From positions 1 to 5,304 of the forward strand of contig DIHK01000021.1 in assembly GCA_002420115.1 (NCBI GenBank): a stretch of DNA of 5,304 nt, read 5' to 3'. This DNA is from Nitrospira sp. UBA5698. GTDB lineage: Bacteria; Nitrospirota; Nitrospiria; Nitrospirales; Nitrospiraceae. A model generated the notes under the pieces. The model was not told where the DNA came from. It did not search any database and saw only the letters and a list, made by a program, of their open reading frames with translations. Position numbers and translations under genes: made by a program. Positions within the stretch are counted from its first letter, which is position 1. Each line of letters starts with the position of its first letter. Below, piece by piece: positions 1-4,544 of the stretch.

Positions 1-39
1 CAGAGCGCGTACTAAGCGGTAGGATCCTCCGTGGATCGA

Positions 40-83
40 ACGGCCCGGAACTCCTCAAGGGGTTCCGGGCCGTGTCGTTTCTT
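40..83 (+). terminator. Intrinsic terminator of an upstream + strand gene
   Basis: Bases 40-51 and 62-73 are perfect reverse complements (12 bp, very GC-rich). The stem can extend through one G-T pair to about 15 bp around a TCAA tetraloop at 55-58. A moderately T-rich tail (GTTTCTT, 77-83) follows on the + strand, and there is no comparable tail on the other side, so it should act on + strand transcripts. The gene it ends lies mostly or wholly off the left edge. One frame has a stop at 13-15, which could be that gene's end, but too little is visible to call it. Confidence 0.75.
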
Positions 84-210
84 GGTCCGGAGAAGCTTGG
101 ATATGGCACCCTGTGTTTCTGTCAGATGGATAAGTATTTCTATCGGAGTTGGTGATTAGGCGGTTGGTTCTTGGGCGTGAATGGATGTGTGTGGAGAGAG
201 GAGAGGGCCG

Positions 211-594
211 ATGTCTATTGATCGAATTTGTCCGAGCTGTAGTGCTGAGAAGGTTCAGCGAGTAGGTGACATTATCCGAACGGCTACGTCGAATAAGACC
301 ATCACTGATATCCCCAAGGCATATTACCCTCCGAGAGCCCCTTGGGCCTATCTCCAGGGATTTCTGCTTGGAATTCCAGCAAACGCTGCCGTCATGATCA
401 GCCTGGGGCCGCCCCAAGGATCAGAATCGCAGATGGCTGTAGCGGAACTTGCCTCATCGCTTGCATTTCTTGGGGTTTGGGTGGGGTATGGCAGATTGAA
501 GACGAAGAATCATAGTAAGAAGCTCGAGGATTGGAAGGAGACGGTCGCGTCAAAGTTTCTTTGTCACAAATGTAGCCATGCGTTTGAGGGTTAG
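211..594 (+). CDS. Small two-helix membrane protein with terminal CxxC pairs
   Basis: Encodes 127 residues; I do not recognise the family. The N terminus has C7-P-S-C10 and the C terminus has C118-H-K-C121, each like one knuckle of a zinc ribbon. Between them lie two hydrophobic stretches, about residues 45-66 and 75-94, the second followed by a basic segment (RLKTKNHSKK). Two membrane passes would put both termini on the same side, so the two CxxC pairs could bind one metal ion together; that is inference. The start at 211 is preferred because AGGAG (199-203) sits 7 nt upstream. An in-frame ATG at 181 would add ten residues but has no good ribosome site. The gene stands alone after a terminator, so its neighbours say nothing about its role. 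It is probably real, from the ribosome site and paired motifs, but its function is unknown. Confidence 0.7.
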   Translation: MSIDRICPSCSAEKVQRVGDIIRTATSNKTITDIPKAYYPPRAPWAYLQGFLLGIPANAAVMISLGPPQGSESQMAVAELASSLAFLGVWVGYGRLKTKNHSKKLEDWKETVASKFLCHKCSHAFEG

Positions 595-992
595 GCGTCT
601 TCCAGCAATGTGTTGCCGAAGGTGCTTTCGTTGCAGGGGGCGTAATCTGGTCGGAGGGACAGGGTCACTTATAGATAGCCGCAAGGGACTCCGGGTCTCG
701 ATATTGTGTCAGCCAGGGGATGCCTGAGCGCTTTGAGGAAGAGGTTGCTGGGTAGGCTTTGGTTTTTCGATTCACATGAAAGATGAATGGAACCAGCAGT
801 AGCAAGCAGGCATACCTGTGTGGCAGCGCTTAGTATTCAGGAGCACGTGGTGTTCCCAATATCGCCGCTGACCAGTTGTGTGATCCCGTTTTCTGGAGGA
901 ATTCCGGCCCGCGCCGCGTAATGCCATCAAGGAGCAAATTCGGAACGGTCTGGGCCGGAGATTCTTTTGGCGACTCGATCAGTGCGAGCCGT
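595..992. other. Gene-poor stretch, nothing convincing
   Basis: About 400 bp lie between the converging ends of the small membrane protein gene and the RRM gene. Short open frames exist on both strands, for example a 39-codon cysteine-rich frame from ATG 608 on + and a roughly 50-codon frame on minus near 660-820, but none has a ribosome site. An 8-bp inverted repeat (903-910 with 952-959, loop about 41 nt) lies downstream of the RRM stop. It has no T-run, and repeats of this size are expected by chance, so I do not call a terminator. I saw no tRNA or recognisable small RNA. Confidence 0.5.
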
Positions 993-1316
993 TTACCAGC
1001 GATCGCGCTTTCCGCCACGACCACCGCCACCGCCGCCACCGAAACCACCACCACCGCCGCCAGAACGCTCCATTGGTTTCGCTTCATTGACCGTTAACGT
1101 GCGGCCACCCATGTCCGAGCCATGGAGCGCCGTGATCGCGGCTTGCGCCTCAGCGTCCGAGGACATCTCCACGAAGCCAAATCCACGCGACTGTCCCGTG
1201 AACTTATCCGCAATGATCTTTGCAGAGGCCACCGTGCCATGCGCCCCGAATGTTTCAGTCAATTGCTGCTCAGTCACCGAATACGGCAACCCACCGACGT
1301 AAAGCTTTGAACCCAT
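993..1316 (-). CDS. Glycine-rich RRM RNA-binding protein
   Basis: Encodes 107 residues with a single RNA recognition motif over about residues 3-80. RNP2 is LYVGGL (5-10) and RNP1 is RGFGFVEM (44-51), with the aromatic residues that stack on RNA bases at Y6, F46 and F48. The last RNP1 position is Met where many RRMs have Phe or Tyr. The tail (86-102) is nearly all Gly with one Phe and one Arg, and the protein ends in a basic KRDRW segment. This matches the small single-RRM, glycine-tailed proteins of cyanobacteria and other bacteria, several of which are cold-induced; a role in RNA chaperoning or stability is the family expectation. The start is well supported: AGGAGG (1326-1331 read on minus) lies 9 nt before the ATG. 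It is probably monocistronic, with a long upstream region. The tail is coded by GGN triplets, so its length could vary in frame. Confidence 0.95.
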   Translation of the reverse strand: MGSKLYVGGLPYSVTEQQLTETFGAHGTVASAKIIADKFTGQSRGFGFVEMSSDAEAQAAITALHGSDMGGRTLTVNEAKPMERSGGGGGGFGGGGGGGRGGKRDRW

Positions 1317-1429
1317 CTTGGGGCTCCTCCTGTAATGATGACATTGTCCATGACGCGAGAGGACTTCGCAAAAGGAAGGCGCAACCCAAGGCTGGTATTG
1401 CGTAACGGGGCTCAGGTTAGACTTCCGAT

Positions 1430-1455
1430 CACAATCTCGGCAGGCACAATATCGG
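1430..1455. repeat. Short direct repeat, two copies 15 bp apart
   Basis: CACAATCTCGG (1430-1440) and CACAATATCGG (1445-1455) match at 10 of 11 positions and are separated by CAGG. The 15-bp period does not match a helical turn, so a paired protein site on one face is not obvious. It lies inside the inferred leader of the RRM gene. It could be a small duplication, a pair of RNA-level binding sites, or chance. Confidence 0.45.
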
Positions 1456-1475
1456 TAATAGGCCGTCTTGCGCTT

Positions 1476-1504
1476 GTTTCATGCGAGGCCTGACGCGATG
1501 AAAC
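1476..1504. repeat. Inverted repeat at inferred 5' end of the RRM transcript
   Basis: GTTTCAT (1476-1482) pairs perfectly with ATGAAAC (1498-1504). With one bulged base, three more GC pairs can form, leaving a short loop. There is no T-run on either side, so it is not an intrinsic terminator. With the extended -10 candidate at 1511-1519, transcription would start around 1504, placing this stem-loop at the very 5' end of the mRNA. A DNA operator is the alternative reading. Confidence 0.4.
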
Positions 1505-1510
1505 GAGTAC

Positions 1511-1519
1511 AGTGTATCA
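1511..1519 (-). promoter_or_regulatory. Extended -10 promoter candidate for the RRM gene
   Basis: On the minus strand this reads TGA-TACACT: a TGn extension followed by a -10 hexamer with 4 of 6 matches to TATAAT. No good -35 hexamer is visible at the usual distance, which extended -10 promoters can tolerate. It would start transcription near 1504, giving a leader of about 190 nt before the RRM start codon. Confidence 0.35.
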
Positions 1520-1674
1520 AGTGGCAACAATAATAGATAGTGATCCTTGCTGCTCAGACTTTCGGGCATTTGCTTTGTGCACAGCAGATCCCTCAGCTTC
1601 CGAGTGAGTTAGGGCTAGGAGGTGTCCCTGAAGGAGTTTCCAGAGGTTTGACCTGCAACGGCTGAAAAAAGGGC

Positions 1675-1752
1675 TGGTGTCCCCAACGGGATTTGAACCC
1701 GTGTTACTGCCTTGAAAGGGCAATGTCCTAGGCCAGGCTAGACGATGGGGAC
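1675..1752 (-). tRNA. tRNA-Glu (anticodon TTC)
   Basis: Read on the minus strand, the acceptor arms GTCCCCA (from 1752) and TGGGGAC (1685-1679) pair fully. They are followed by discriminator A (1678) and an encoded CCA (1677-1675). The anticodon stem TTGCC/GGCAG encloses the loop CTTTCAA, giving anticodon TTC for Glu codons GAA/GAG. The T arm is ACGGG-TTCAAAT-CCCGT. The GTCTAG stretch at the start of the D arm is typical of bacterial tRNA-Glu. A T6 run (1665-1670 read on minus) follows the CCA by 4 nt and may help end the transcript. Confidence 0.97.
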
Positions 1753-1774
1753 GTGACCGCAAAAGCCAGGAGAA

Positions 1775-1804
1775 TGGATACCACATTCCGAGCGACGCTG
1801 TCAC
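1775..1804 (-). promoter_or_regulatory. Promoter candidate for tRNA-Glu
   Basis: On the minus strand, GTGACA (1799-1804; 5 of 6 to TTGACA) is followed after 18 bp by TATCCA (1775-1780), preceded by TGG, an extended -10 element. The predicted start near 1768 would leave a leader of about 15 nt before the mature tRNA. The -10 hexamer itself is weak. The tRNA might also be reached by read-through from rfbC, since no terminator is visible between them. Confidence 0.4.
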
Positions 1805-1901
1805 TAGGAGACCTAGCACGTCTGTTGCGGCGGTCTGATGCGCAAGAACTTTCTAGTCCGTCTGTTTTTTGAGGTTGCGTAGAGTGTACGTGGAGTTCTC
1901 T

Positions 1902-2462
1902 TCAAGTGCGGGGGGTGTAGATCGGCAGCTCTCCCTCCATGGCAGCAAGGGGACGGTGGGCTTGGTCCTTTTGTGAGAGGATCGGCTGAGTCACCGGCCA
2001 GGTAATTCCTAAAGCCGGATCGTTCCAGAGGATCCCGCGATCATCCTTGGGGGAATAATAGGCGGTACATTTGTAGAGAAAGCAGGCGGTCTCGCTGGTA
2101 ACGCAAAAGCCATGTGCGCATCCAGGGGGAATGTACATTTGCTGCAGGGTTGATCCGGATAAGACGATTCCATACCATTTGCCGAAAGTGGGTGATCCCT
2201 TTCGGATATCGAGGACCACGTCGTATACCGTACCTTCCAGGGCCATCACGAGTTTCCCTTGGGCATTGGGGTGCTGGAAATGCAGGCCTCGTAAAGTGTT
2301 GCGAATGGACCGGGAATAGTTATCCTGAACAAAGTGCTCCGTAACTCCCGCTTCACGGTATCGCTGCTCGTGATAGGTTTCTGCAAACGAACCACGATGA
2401 TCTCCCAAGAGGGAGGGCTCCAGTACGAGGACACCAGGAATGTCGATACAAGTTACATGCAT
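1902..2462 (-). CDS. rfbC: dTDP-4-dehydrorhamnose 3,5-epimerase (RmlC)
   Basis: Encodes 186 residues, the usual length for RmlC, a cytoplasmic cupin enzyme. It epimerises C3 and C5 of dTDP-4-keto-6-deoxyglucose, the third step of dTDP-L-rhamnose synthesis for surface polysaccharides. Family landmarks run in order: FAETYHEQRY (26-35), the QDNYSRS block (46-52), RGLHFQ (58-63) with the probable catalytic base H61, VVLDIRKGSPTFGKW (82-96), IPPGCAHGF (111-119), the FLYKCTAYYSP block (128-138) with Y130 as the likely catalytic acid, and D166 near the expected base partner. Residue roles are assigned by analogy to studied RmlC enzymes. The start has a weak GGAG about 11 nt upstream. It follows the 142-residue gene by 8 bp and is probably cotranscribed with it. 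No other rhamnose gene (rmlA, rmlB, rmlD) or glycosyltransferase is in the window. Confidence 0.96.
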   Translation of the reverse strand: MHVTCIDIPGVLVLEPSLLGDHRGSFAETYHEQRYREAGVTEHFVQDNYSRSIRNTLRGLHFQHPNAQGKLVMALEGTVYDVVLDIRKGSPTFGKWYGIVLSGSTLQQMYIPPGCAHGFCVTSETACFLYKCTAYYSPKDDRGILWNDPALGITWPVTQPILSQKDQAHRPLAAMEGELPIYTPRT

Positions 2463-2470
2463 GACACTGC

Positions 2471-2899
2471 CTACTCCGGATCAGGGTTTTGTCCTGGCTG
2501 CAGGCCGGTTGAAGGATCGACGCTTCCTGACGTATCGGGATACAATTGCCCCAAGCGGTCTATTAATGGTAGTGCCTCAGGTGTGGTATTCATCCTAGGG
2601 GCACTGACCGGATGGTCCCAGACGATGGTGGAGATATTGGCGTCCTGGAGCAGAGACCGGATTGTCGATGCGCAGGCCTCAAGCGTGAGTTCAGTCCCCT
2701 CGCGGAGATCAAGAACACGATCTTGAAGATCGGTCGGAGGTGGTTCCGTATGAAGGAGTCTCCAGCAGCGATCGAAAATTGTTTGGCGAAGTTCTTTGGA
2801 TATGTTGATGGTCGTCAGATCCGCAGTGCACAGTGCCGATACGAATAAGACAAACTGGAGCTCAGGCATTCCTGGATGCTCGATATCGAGAGACGGCAT
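2471..2899 (-). CDS. Unrecognised 142-residue protein upstream of rfbC
   Basis: I do not recognise this protein. It has no signal peptide; a hydrophobic stretch at about 14-24 (LQFVLFVSALC) is too short for a sure membrane segment. A central region (34-95) rich in charged and leucine residues looks helical, and the last 25 or so residues are Pro/Gly/Asp-rich and probably disordered. The open frame continues upstream to 3028, but that would overlap the divergent gene. The ATG at 2899 is chosen because AAGGA lies about 10 nt before it. However, a near-consensus promoter (2906-2934) would start transcription at about this ATG, making the mRNA leaderless or pushing the start to the ATG at 2869. 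It ends 8 bp before rfbC, suggesting an operon. That link and the clean open frame support a real gene; function is unknown. Confidence 0.6.
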   Translation of the reverse strand: MPSLDIEHPGMPELQFVLFVSALCTADLTTINISKELRQTIFDRCWRLLHTEPPPTDLQDRVLDLREGTELTLEACASTIRSLLQDANISTIVWDHPVSAPRMNTTPEALPLIDRLGQLYPDTSGSVDPSTGLQPGQNPDPE

Positions 2900-2905
2900 C
2901 CGTTC

Positions 2906-2934
2906 ATTATCCTTATGAATCTTCAGCGAGTCAA
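2906..2934 (-). promoter_or_regulatory. Near-consensus promoter driving the 142-residue gene and rfbC
   Basis: On the minus strand, TTGACT (2929-2934; 5 of 6) is followed after exactly 17 bp by GATAAT (2906-2911; 5 of 6). The start point would be near 2899, the same base as the preferred ATG. It lies in the 91-bp divergent spacer shared with the MoaD/ThiS-like gene. The spacer also has GTCA-AC-TGAC (2930-2939) and a GTGT-TG-ACAC element near 2957-2967, short palindromic elements that could be operators or chance. Confidence 0.5.
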
Positions 2935-2990
2935 CTGACGGATTCTTGAGTGTGCTGTGTTGACACGGTAGAGGAGGGAATAGAGGAAAA

Positions 2991-3266
2991 ATGGTGACGA
3001 TCGCTCTGACCGGACAACTCCAAACCATGGATGGGGAGTGTGATCTCGCCTGCGAAATCGATCAGGCGTTGTCCGTTCGACAACTGATTCAGCGGCAGGG
3101 TGTTCAATTGCGTCATTTACTACAGCTGTTACGCGAGAAAAAAGTGCTGGTCACAATCAACAAGAGAATCGCGAGCGAAGATTCGCTTGTGCACGATGGG
3201 GATGCCATTCGGCTCATCGGGCATGACGGGATGGGTGGGAGCGGGCTTGGCCCTACGCATTTGTAG
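2991..3266 (+). CDS. MoaD/ThiS-like beta-grasp (ubiquitin-fold) protein
   Basis: Encodes 91 residues. The second half is typical of the ThiS/MoaD family: a beta strand VLVTINKRI (52-60), then SEDSLVHDGDAIRLIG (62-77), where HDGD-I--I matches the usual 'L-DGD-V-I' turn and last strand, then G-M-G-G (80-83). Family members are small sulfur carriers whose C-terminal glycine is adenylated by an E1-like enzyme (ThiF/MoeB) and made into a thiocarboxylate. Here the diglycine is not terminal: eight residues (SGLGPTHL, 84-91) follow. Such proteins either need trimming, as with QbsE of thioquinolobactin synthesis, or act without conjugation. The start is uncertain: the ATG at 2991 has GAGG 4-5 nt upstream and AGGAGG about 13 nt upstream, while a GTG at 2994 has better spacing. 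No E1-like enzyme, protease or cofactor gene is adjacent, so its pathway cannot be named. Confidence 0.8.
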   Translation: MVTIALTGQLQTMDGECDLACEIDQALSVRQLIQRQGVQLRHLLQLLREKKVLVTINKRIASEDSLVHDGDAIRLIGHDGMGGSGLGPTHL

Positions 3267-3284
3267 ACGGAGGAAGCGTAAATG

Positions 3285-3323
3285 ATGAGGGGATCGAAAC
3301 AGGTTCAGTTTCGATCCCCTCAT
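3285..3323. terminator. Perfect 16-bp hairpin between convergent genes
   Basis: Bases 3285-3300 and 3308-3323 are exact reverse complements, with a 7-nt loop (3301-3307). It lies 18 bp past the stop of the MoaD/ThiS-like gene and beyond the 3' end of the converging HU gene, the usual place for a bidirectional terminator. Neither strand has a real T-run after the stem: + continues with AAAAGG and minus with a weak ATTTACG. It may act as an mRNA 3'-end stabiliser or a factor-assisted terminator. Confidence 0.6.
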
Positions 3324-3357
3324 AAAAGGAGGCTGTACGCAGCGGATGATCAAACTG

Positions 3358-3382
3358 GTTGCTGATCAAGCACTGCAGCAAC
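3358..3382 (-). terminator. Weak hairpin just past the HU stop
   Basis: GTTGCTG (3358-3364) and CAGCAAC (3376-3382) form a perfect 7-bp stem with an 11-nt loop, 19 bp downstream of the HU stop codon. On the minus strand it is followed by CAGTTTGAT, only a token T-run. It could assist termination of HU together with the stronger hairpin at 3285-3323. Two TGATCAA copies 16 bp apart (3347, 3363) overlap it. Confidence 0.3.
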
Positions 3383-3401
3383 GTCAGGACAGGAGCCCGT
3401 G

Positions 3402-3689
3402 TTATTTCTTGCCGAGAATCGCGTCCTTGGCTGCCTTTGCCACACGAAATTTCACCACGCGCTTTGCGGGGATCTTAATTTCTGCGCCGGTTTGAGGATT
3501 ACGCCCGATCCGGGCTTTTCTGTTGGCCAGCTTGAGTTTGCCGATACCGGGTACGGTGAAGACATTCTTGGCCTCACGATACGCTAAGGCCGCCAGATCA
3601 TCGAGAATCTGGACCGCCCCTTTCTTCGTGATGCCGGCTTTCCCGGCGATGTAATCAGCAATTTGGGATTTGGTCATTGATTTTGCCAT
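3402..3689 (-). CDS. HU/IHF-family DNA-binding protein
   Basis: Encodes 95 residues, a full-length HU-type nucleoid protein that binds and bends DNA as a dimer. The N-terminal helices (5-42) carry the MTKSQIADYIA and ITKKGAVQILDDL pattern. These are followed by FTVPGIGKLKLANRKAR (44-60), then the DNA-binding arm with GRNPQTG (62-68), where P65 is the residue that intercalates into DNA, and IKIPAKRVVKFRVAKAAKDAIL (71-92). It ends in a basic GKK. The start is secure: AAGGAGG (3697-3703 read on minus) lies 7 nt before the ATG. A start at the second Met (residue 5) is the only alternative and is less well placed. The gene is alone, with its own strong promoter (3823-3851) and a leader of about 127 nt. 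Whether it acts as a homodimer HU or a specialised paralogue cannot be told here. Confidence 0.96.
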   Translation of the reverse strand: MAKSMTKSQIADYIAGKAGITKKGAVQILDDLAALAYREAKNVFTVPGIGKLKLANRKARIGRNPQTGAEIKIPAKRVVKFRVAKAAKDAILGKK

Positions 3690-3822
3690 TCGTAAACCTC
3701 CTTGAGGGTAAGGAATGAAAAAAAATTATGCTTCGTGTGACGCGACTCGCACAGAAACATTCTGCCAGGGAATTGGGGGCGCCCGAATGTCCGCTCGTGC
3801 TCGCCTTATGAAAGTCCGCGAG

Positions 3823-3851
3823 AGTGTAGCCAAGAGTCGAAAGAGTGTCAA
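3823..3851 (-). promoter_or_regulatory. Strong sigma-70-type promoter of the HU gene
   Basis: On the minus strand, a perfect TTGACA (3846-3851) is followed after 17 bp by TACACT (3823-3828; 4 of 6, with the key T, A and final T). The start would be near 3816, giving an HU leader of about 127 nt. The leader contains ACATTC/GAATGT (3757-3762 with 3785-3790), a GGGCGCCC palindrome between them, and a T8 run (3718-3725), so it can fold. A T5 run directly upstream of the -35 region could act as an UP element. Confidence 0.65.
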
Positions 3852-3855
3852 CGAG

Positions 3856-3875
3856 AAAAACGCGCGTCTAGCGCG
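3856..3875 (-). terminator. Short GC hairpin with T5, upstream of the HU promoter
   Basis: CGCGC (3861-3865) and GCGCG (3871-3875) pair around a 5-nt loop. Read on minus, the stem is directly followed by TTTTT (3860-3856). The form is that of a small intrinsic terminator facing left, but no minus-strand gene lies upstream. It could insulate HU from antisense transcription, or be part of the promoter's upstream element. The 5-bp stem is short, so chance is possible. Confidence 0.3.
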
Positions 3876-3982
3876 AAGAAATGCGTGCGCGGCCCTTGCG
3901 GATCCTGCAAATGGAAGGGTACAGTAGGGCTGGATGGACTTCGGGGTCAGCGTAAACGGCTCTTGACCGTGGATCAAATGAG

Positions 3983-4543
3983 ATGGGTAAAGACCTTCCT
4001 GTAATATCCGTAGGTACATCAGGCTCAACTTCGGAGCAGTCTGAGAACTTTTTTTATTCGCGAGTCTTCTGTCAAAAAGAAAACTCCCCTCCCCTCGGTC
4101 TGTTGCTTGAGTTTCTTAGGTCTCGTGGGCAGGTTCCGATCCTTCCGAGCAACCTCGAGGAGGGCCTGCTTCAGGAGTGGGCCTGGGTTCAAGTGGCGTT
4201 GGGCTATCAGCGGGATCGGAAACCGATCCAGGTCTTTTGTGTACGCGATCGTGGAAGTTATCGAGATGTCTATGACCAGGAGAAGCAGCAATTCCTGGAT
4301 ATCCTCACAGCCTATGCCGACGTAGAAGCGCAATTGGCGTTGGAGTATGTGAACCGCTGCCGATTTATTTTGACGACGCGCATGGTCGAAGGCGATGTGA
4401 CGGATGACGGCTATGATTTCAATGGCTGGATTCTTGAGTTCTACCAAGAGCAGTGCAATGGCATCGTACAGATTGATCGACAAGGGTTCTATTCTCCCAA
4501 GGGGGAATTAATCGTCGATCTGTCGAGTTCGGCCGAGAGTTGA
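3983..4543 (+). CDS. Protein of unknown function, coupled to the YkgJ-like gene
   Basis: Encodes 186 residues that I cannot assign to a named family. After a polar N terminus (1-22), the rest looks like a compact soluble alpha/beta domain with no signal peptide or membrane segment. Its parts are NFFYSRVF (22-29), a strand-like IQVFCVRD block (82-89), a helical acidic stretch (98-125), RFILTTRM (127-134), the distinctive acidic motif DVTDDGYDFNGW (138-149), and a C-terminal FYSPKGELIVDL block (169-180). The DDGYD-NG cluster would suit a metal or substrate site, but that is inference. The ATG at 3983 lacks a good ribosome site, and no other Met occurs before residue 134, so the exact start is less certain than the frame. 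Its stop lies 1 nt before the GTG of the next gene, so the two are probably translated together. Confidence 0.75.
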   Translation: MGKDLPVISVGTSGSTSEQSENFFYSRVFCQKENSPPLGLLLEFLRSRGQVPILPSNLEEGLLQEWAWVQVALGYQRDRKPIQVFCVRDRGSYRDVYDQEKQQFLDILTAYADVEAQLALEYVNRCRFILTTRMVEGDVTDDGYDFNGWILEFYQEQCNGIVQIDRQGFYSPKGELIVDLSSSAES

Positions 4544-4544
4544 T

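Larger units (their letters stand above)
1317..1674 (-). other. Long upstream/leader region of the RRM gene
   Basis: About 360 bp without a credible gene lie between tRNA-Glu and the RRM start codon. Read on minus it holds, in order, a T6 run just after the tRNA (1665-1670), an extended -10 promoter candidate (1511-1519), an inverted repeat (1476-1504), a two-copy 15-bp-period repeat (1430-1455), and the RRM ribosome site (1326-1331). The open frames that cross it are shadows, and one of them runs through the tRNA. A leader of roughly 190 nt is inferred from the promoter candidate. Confidence 0.45.

Noticed and set aside
181..210. Earlier ATG for the small membrane protein
   Set aside because: The ten extra residues are encoded by the purine-rich ribosome-binding region itself. 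The ATG at 211 has a well-spaced AGGAG.
903..959. 8-bp inverted repeat downstream of the RRM gene, considered as a terminator
   Set aside because: The loop is about 41 nt, there is no T-run, and several repeats of this size are expected by chance in a window this long.
830..1087. An 85-codon minus-strand frame with a Val/Ala-rich, signal-like start
   Set aside because: The hydrophobic start is the glycine tract of the RRM gene read in another frame (GGT/GGC repeats give V/A). It has no ribosome site and the rest is featureless.
967..1302. A 111-codon + strand frame with polyproline
   Set aside because: It is the antisense of the RRM gene; the polyproline is the complement of the polyglycine tract.
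1517..1819. A 100-codon minus-strand frame
   Set aside because: It runs straight through tRNA-Glu and its promoter region, and has no family features.
2334..2848. Open frames of 130 and 78 codons on + opposite rfbC and the 142-residue gene
   Set aside because: They cross the rfbC start and gene boundary in antisense, lack ribosome sites, and show no recognisable motif, whereas rfbC is certain.
2900..3028. N-terminal extension of the 142-residue gene to 185 residues
   Set aside because: It would run through the divergent spacer and into the start of the MoaD/ThiS-like gene, and has no ribosome site. A ribosome-site-like AAGGA and a promoter both point to a start at or below 2899.
3715..3927. 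A 70-codon + strand open frame, rich in Arg and Lys
   Set aside because: It lies across the HU promoter and leader on the opposite strand. Its first Met has only a poorly placed AAGGA touching the ATG, and its composition looks like translated regulatory DNA. A small basic protein is not fully excluded.
4025..4483. A 152-codon minus-strand frame
   Set aside because: It is antisense to the 186-residue gene. The + frame ends neatly against the YkgJ-like gene, and the minus frame has no ribosome site or motif.
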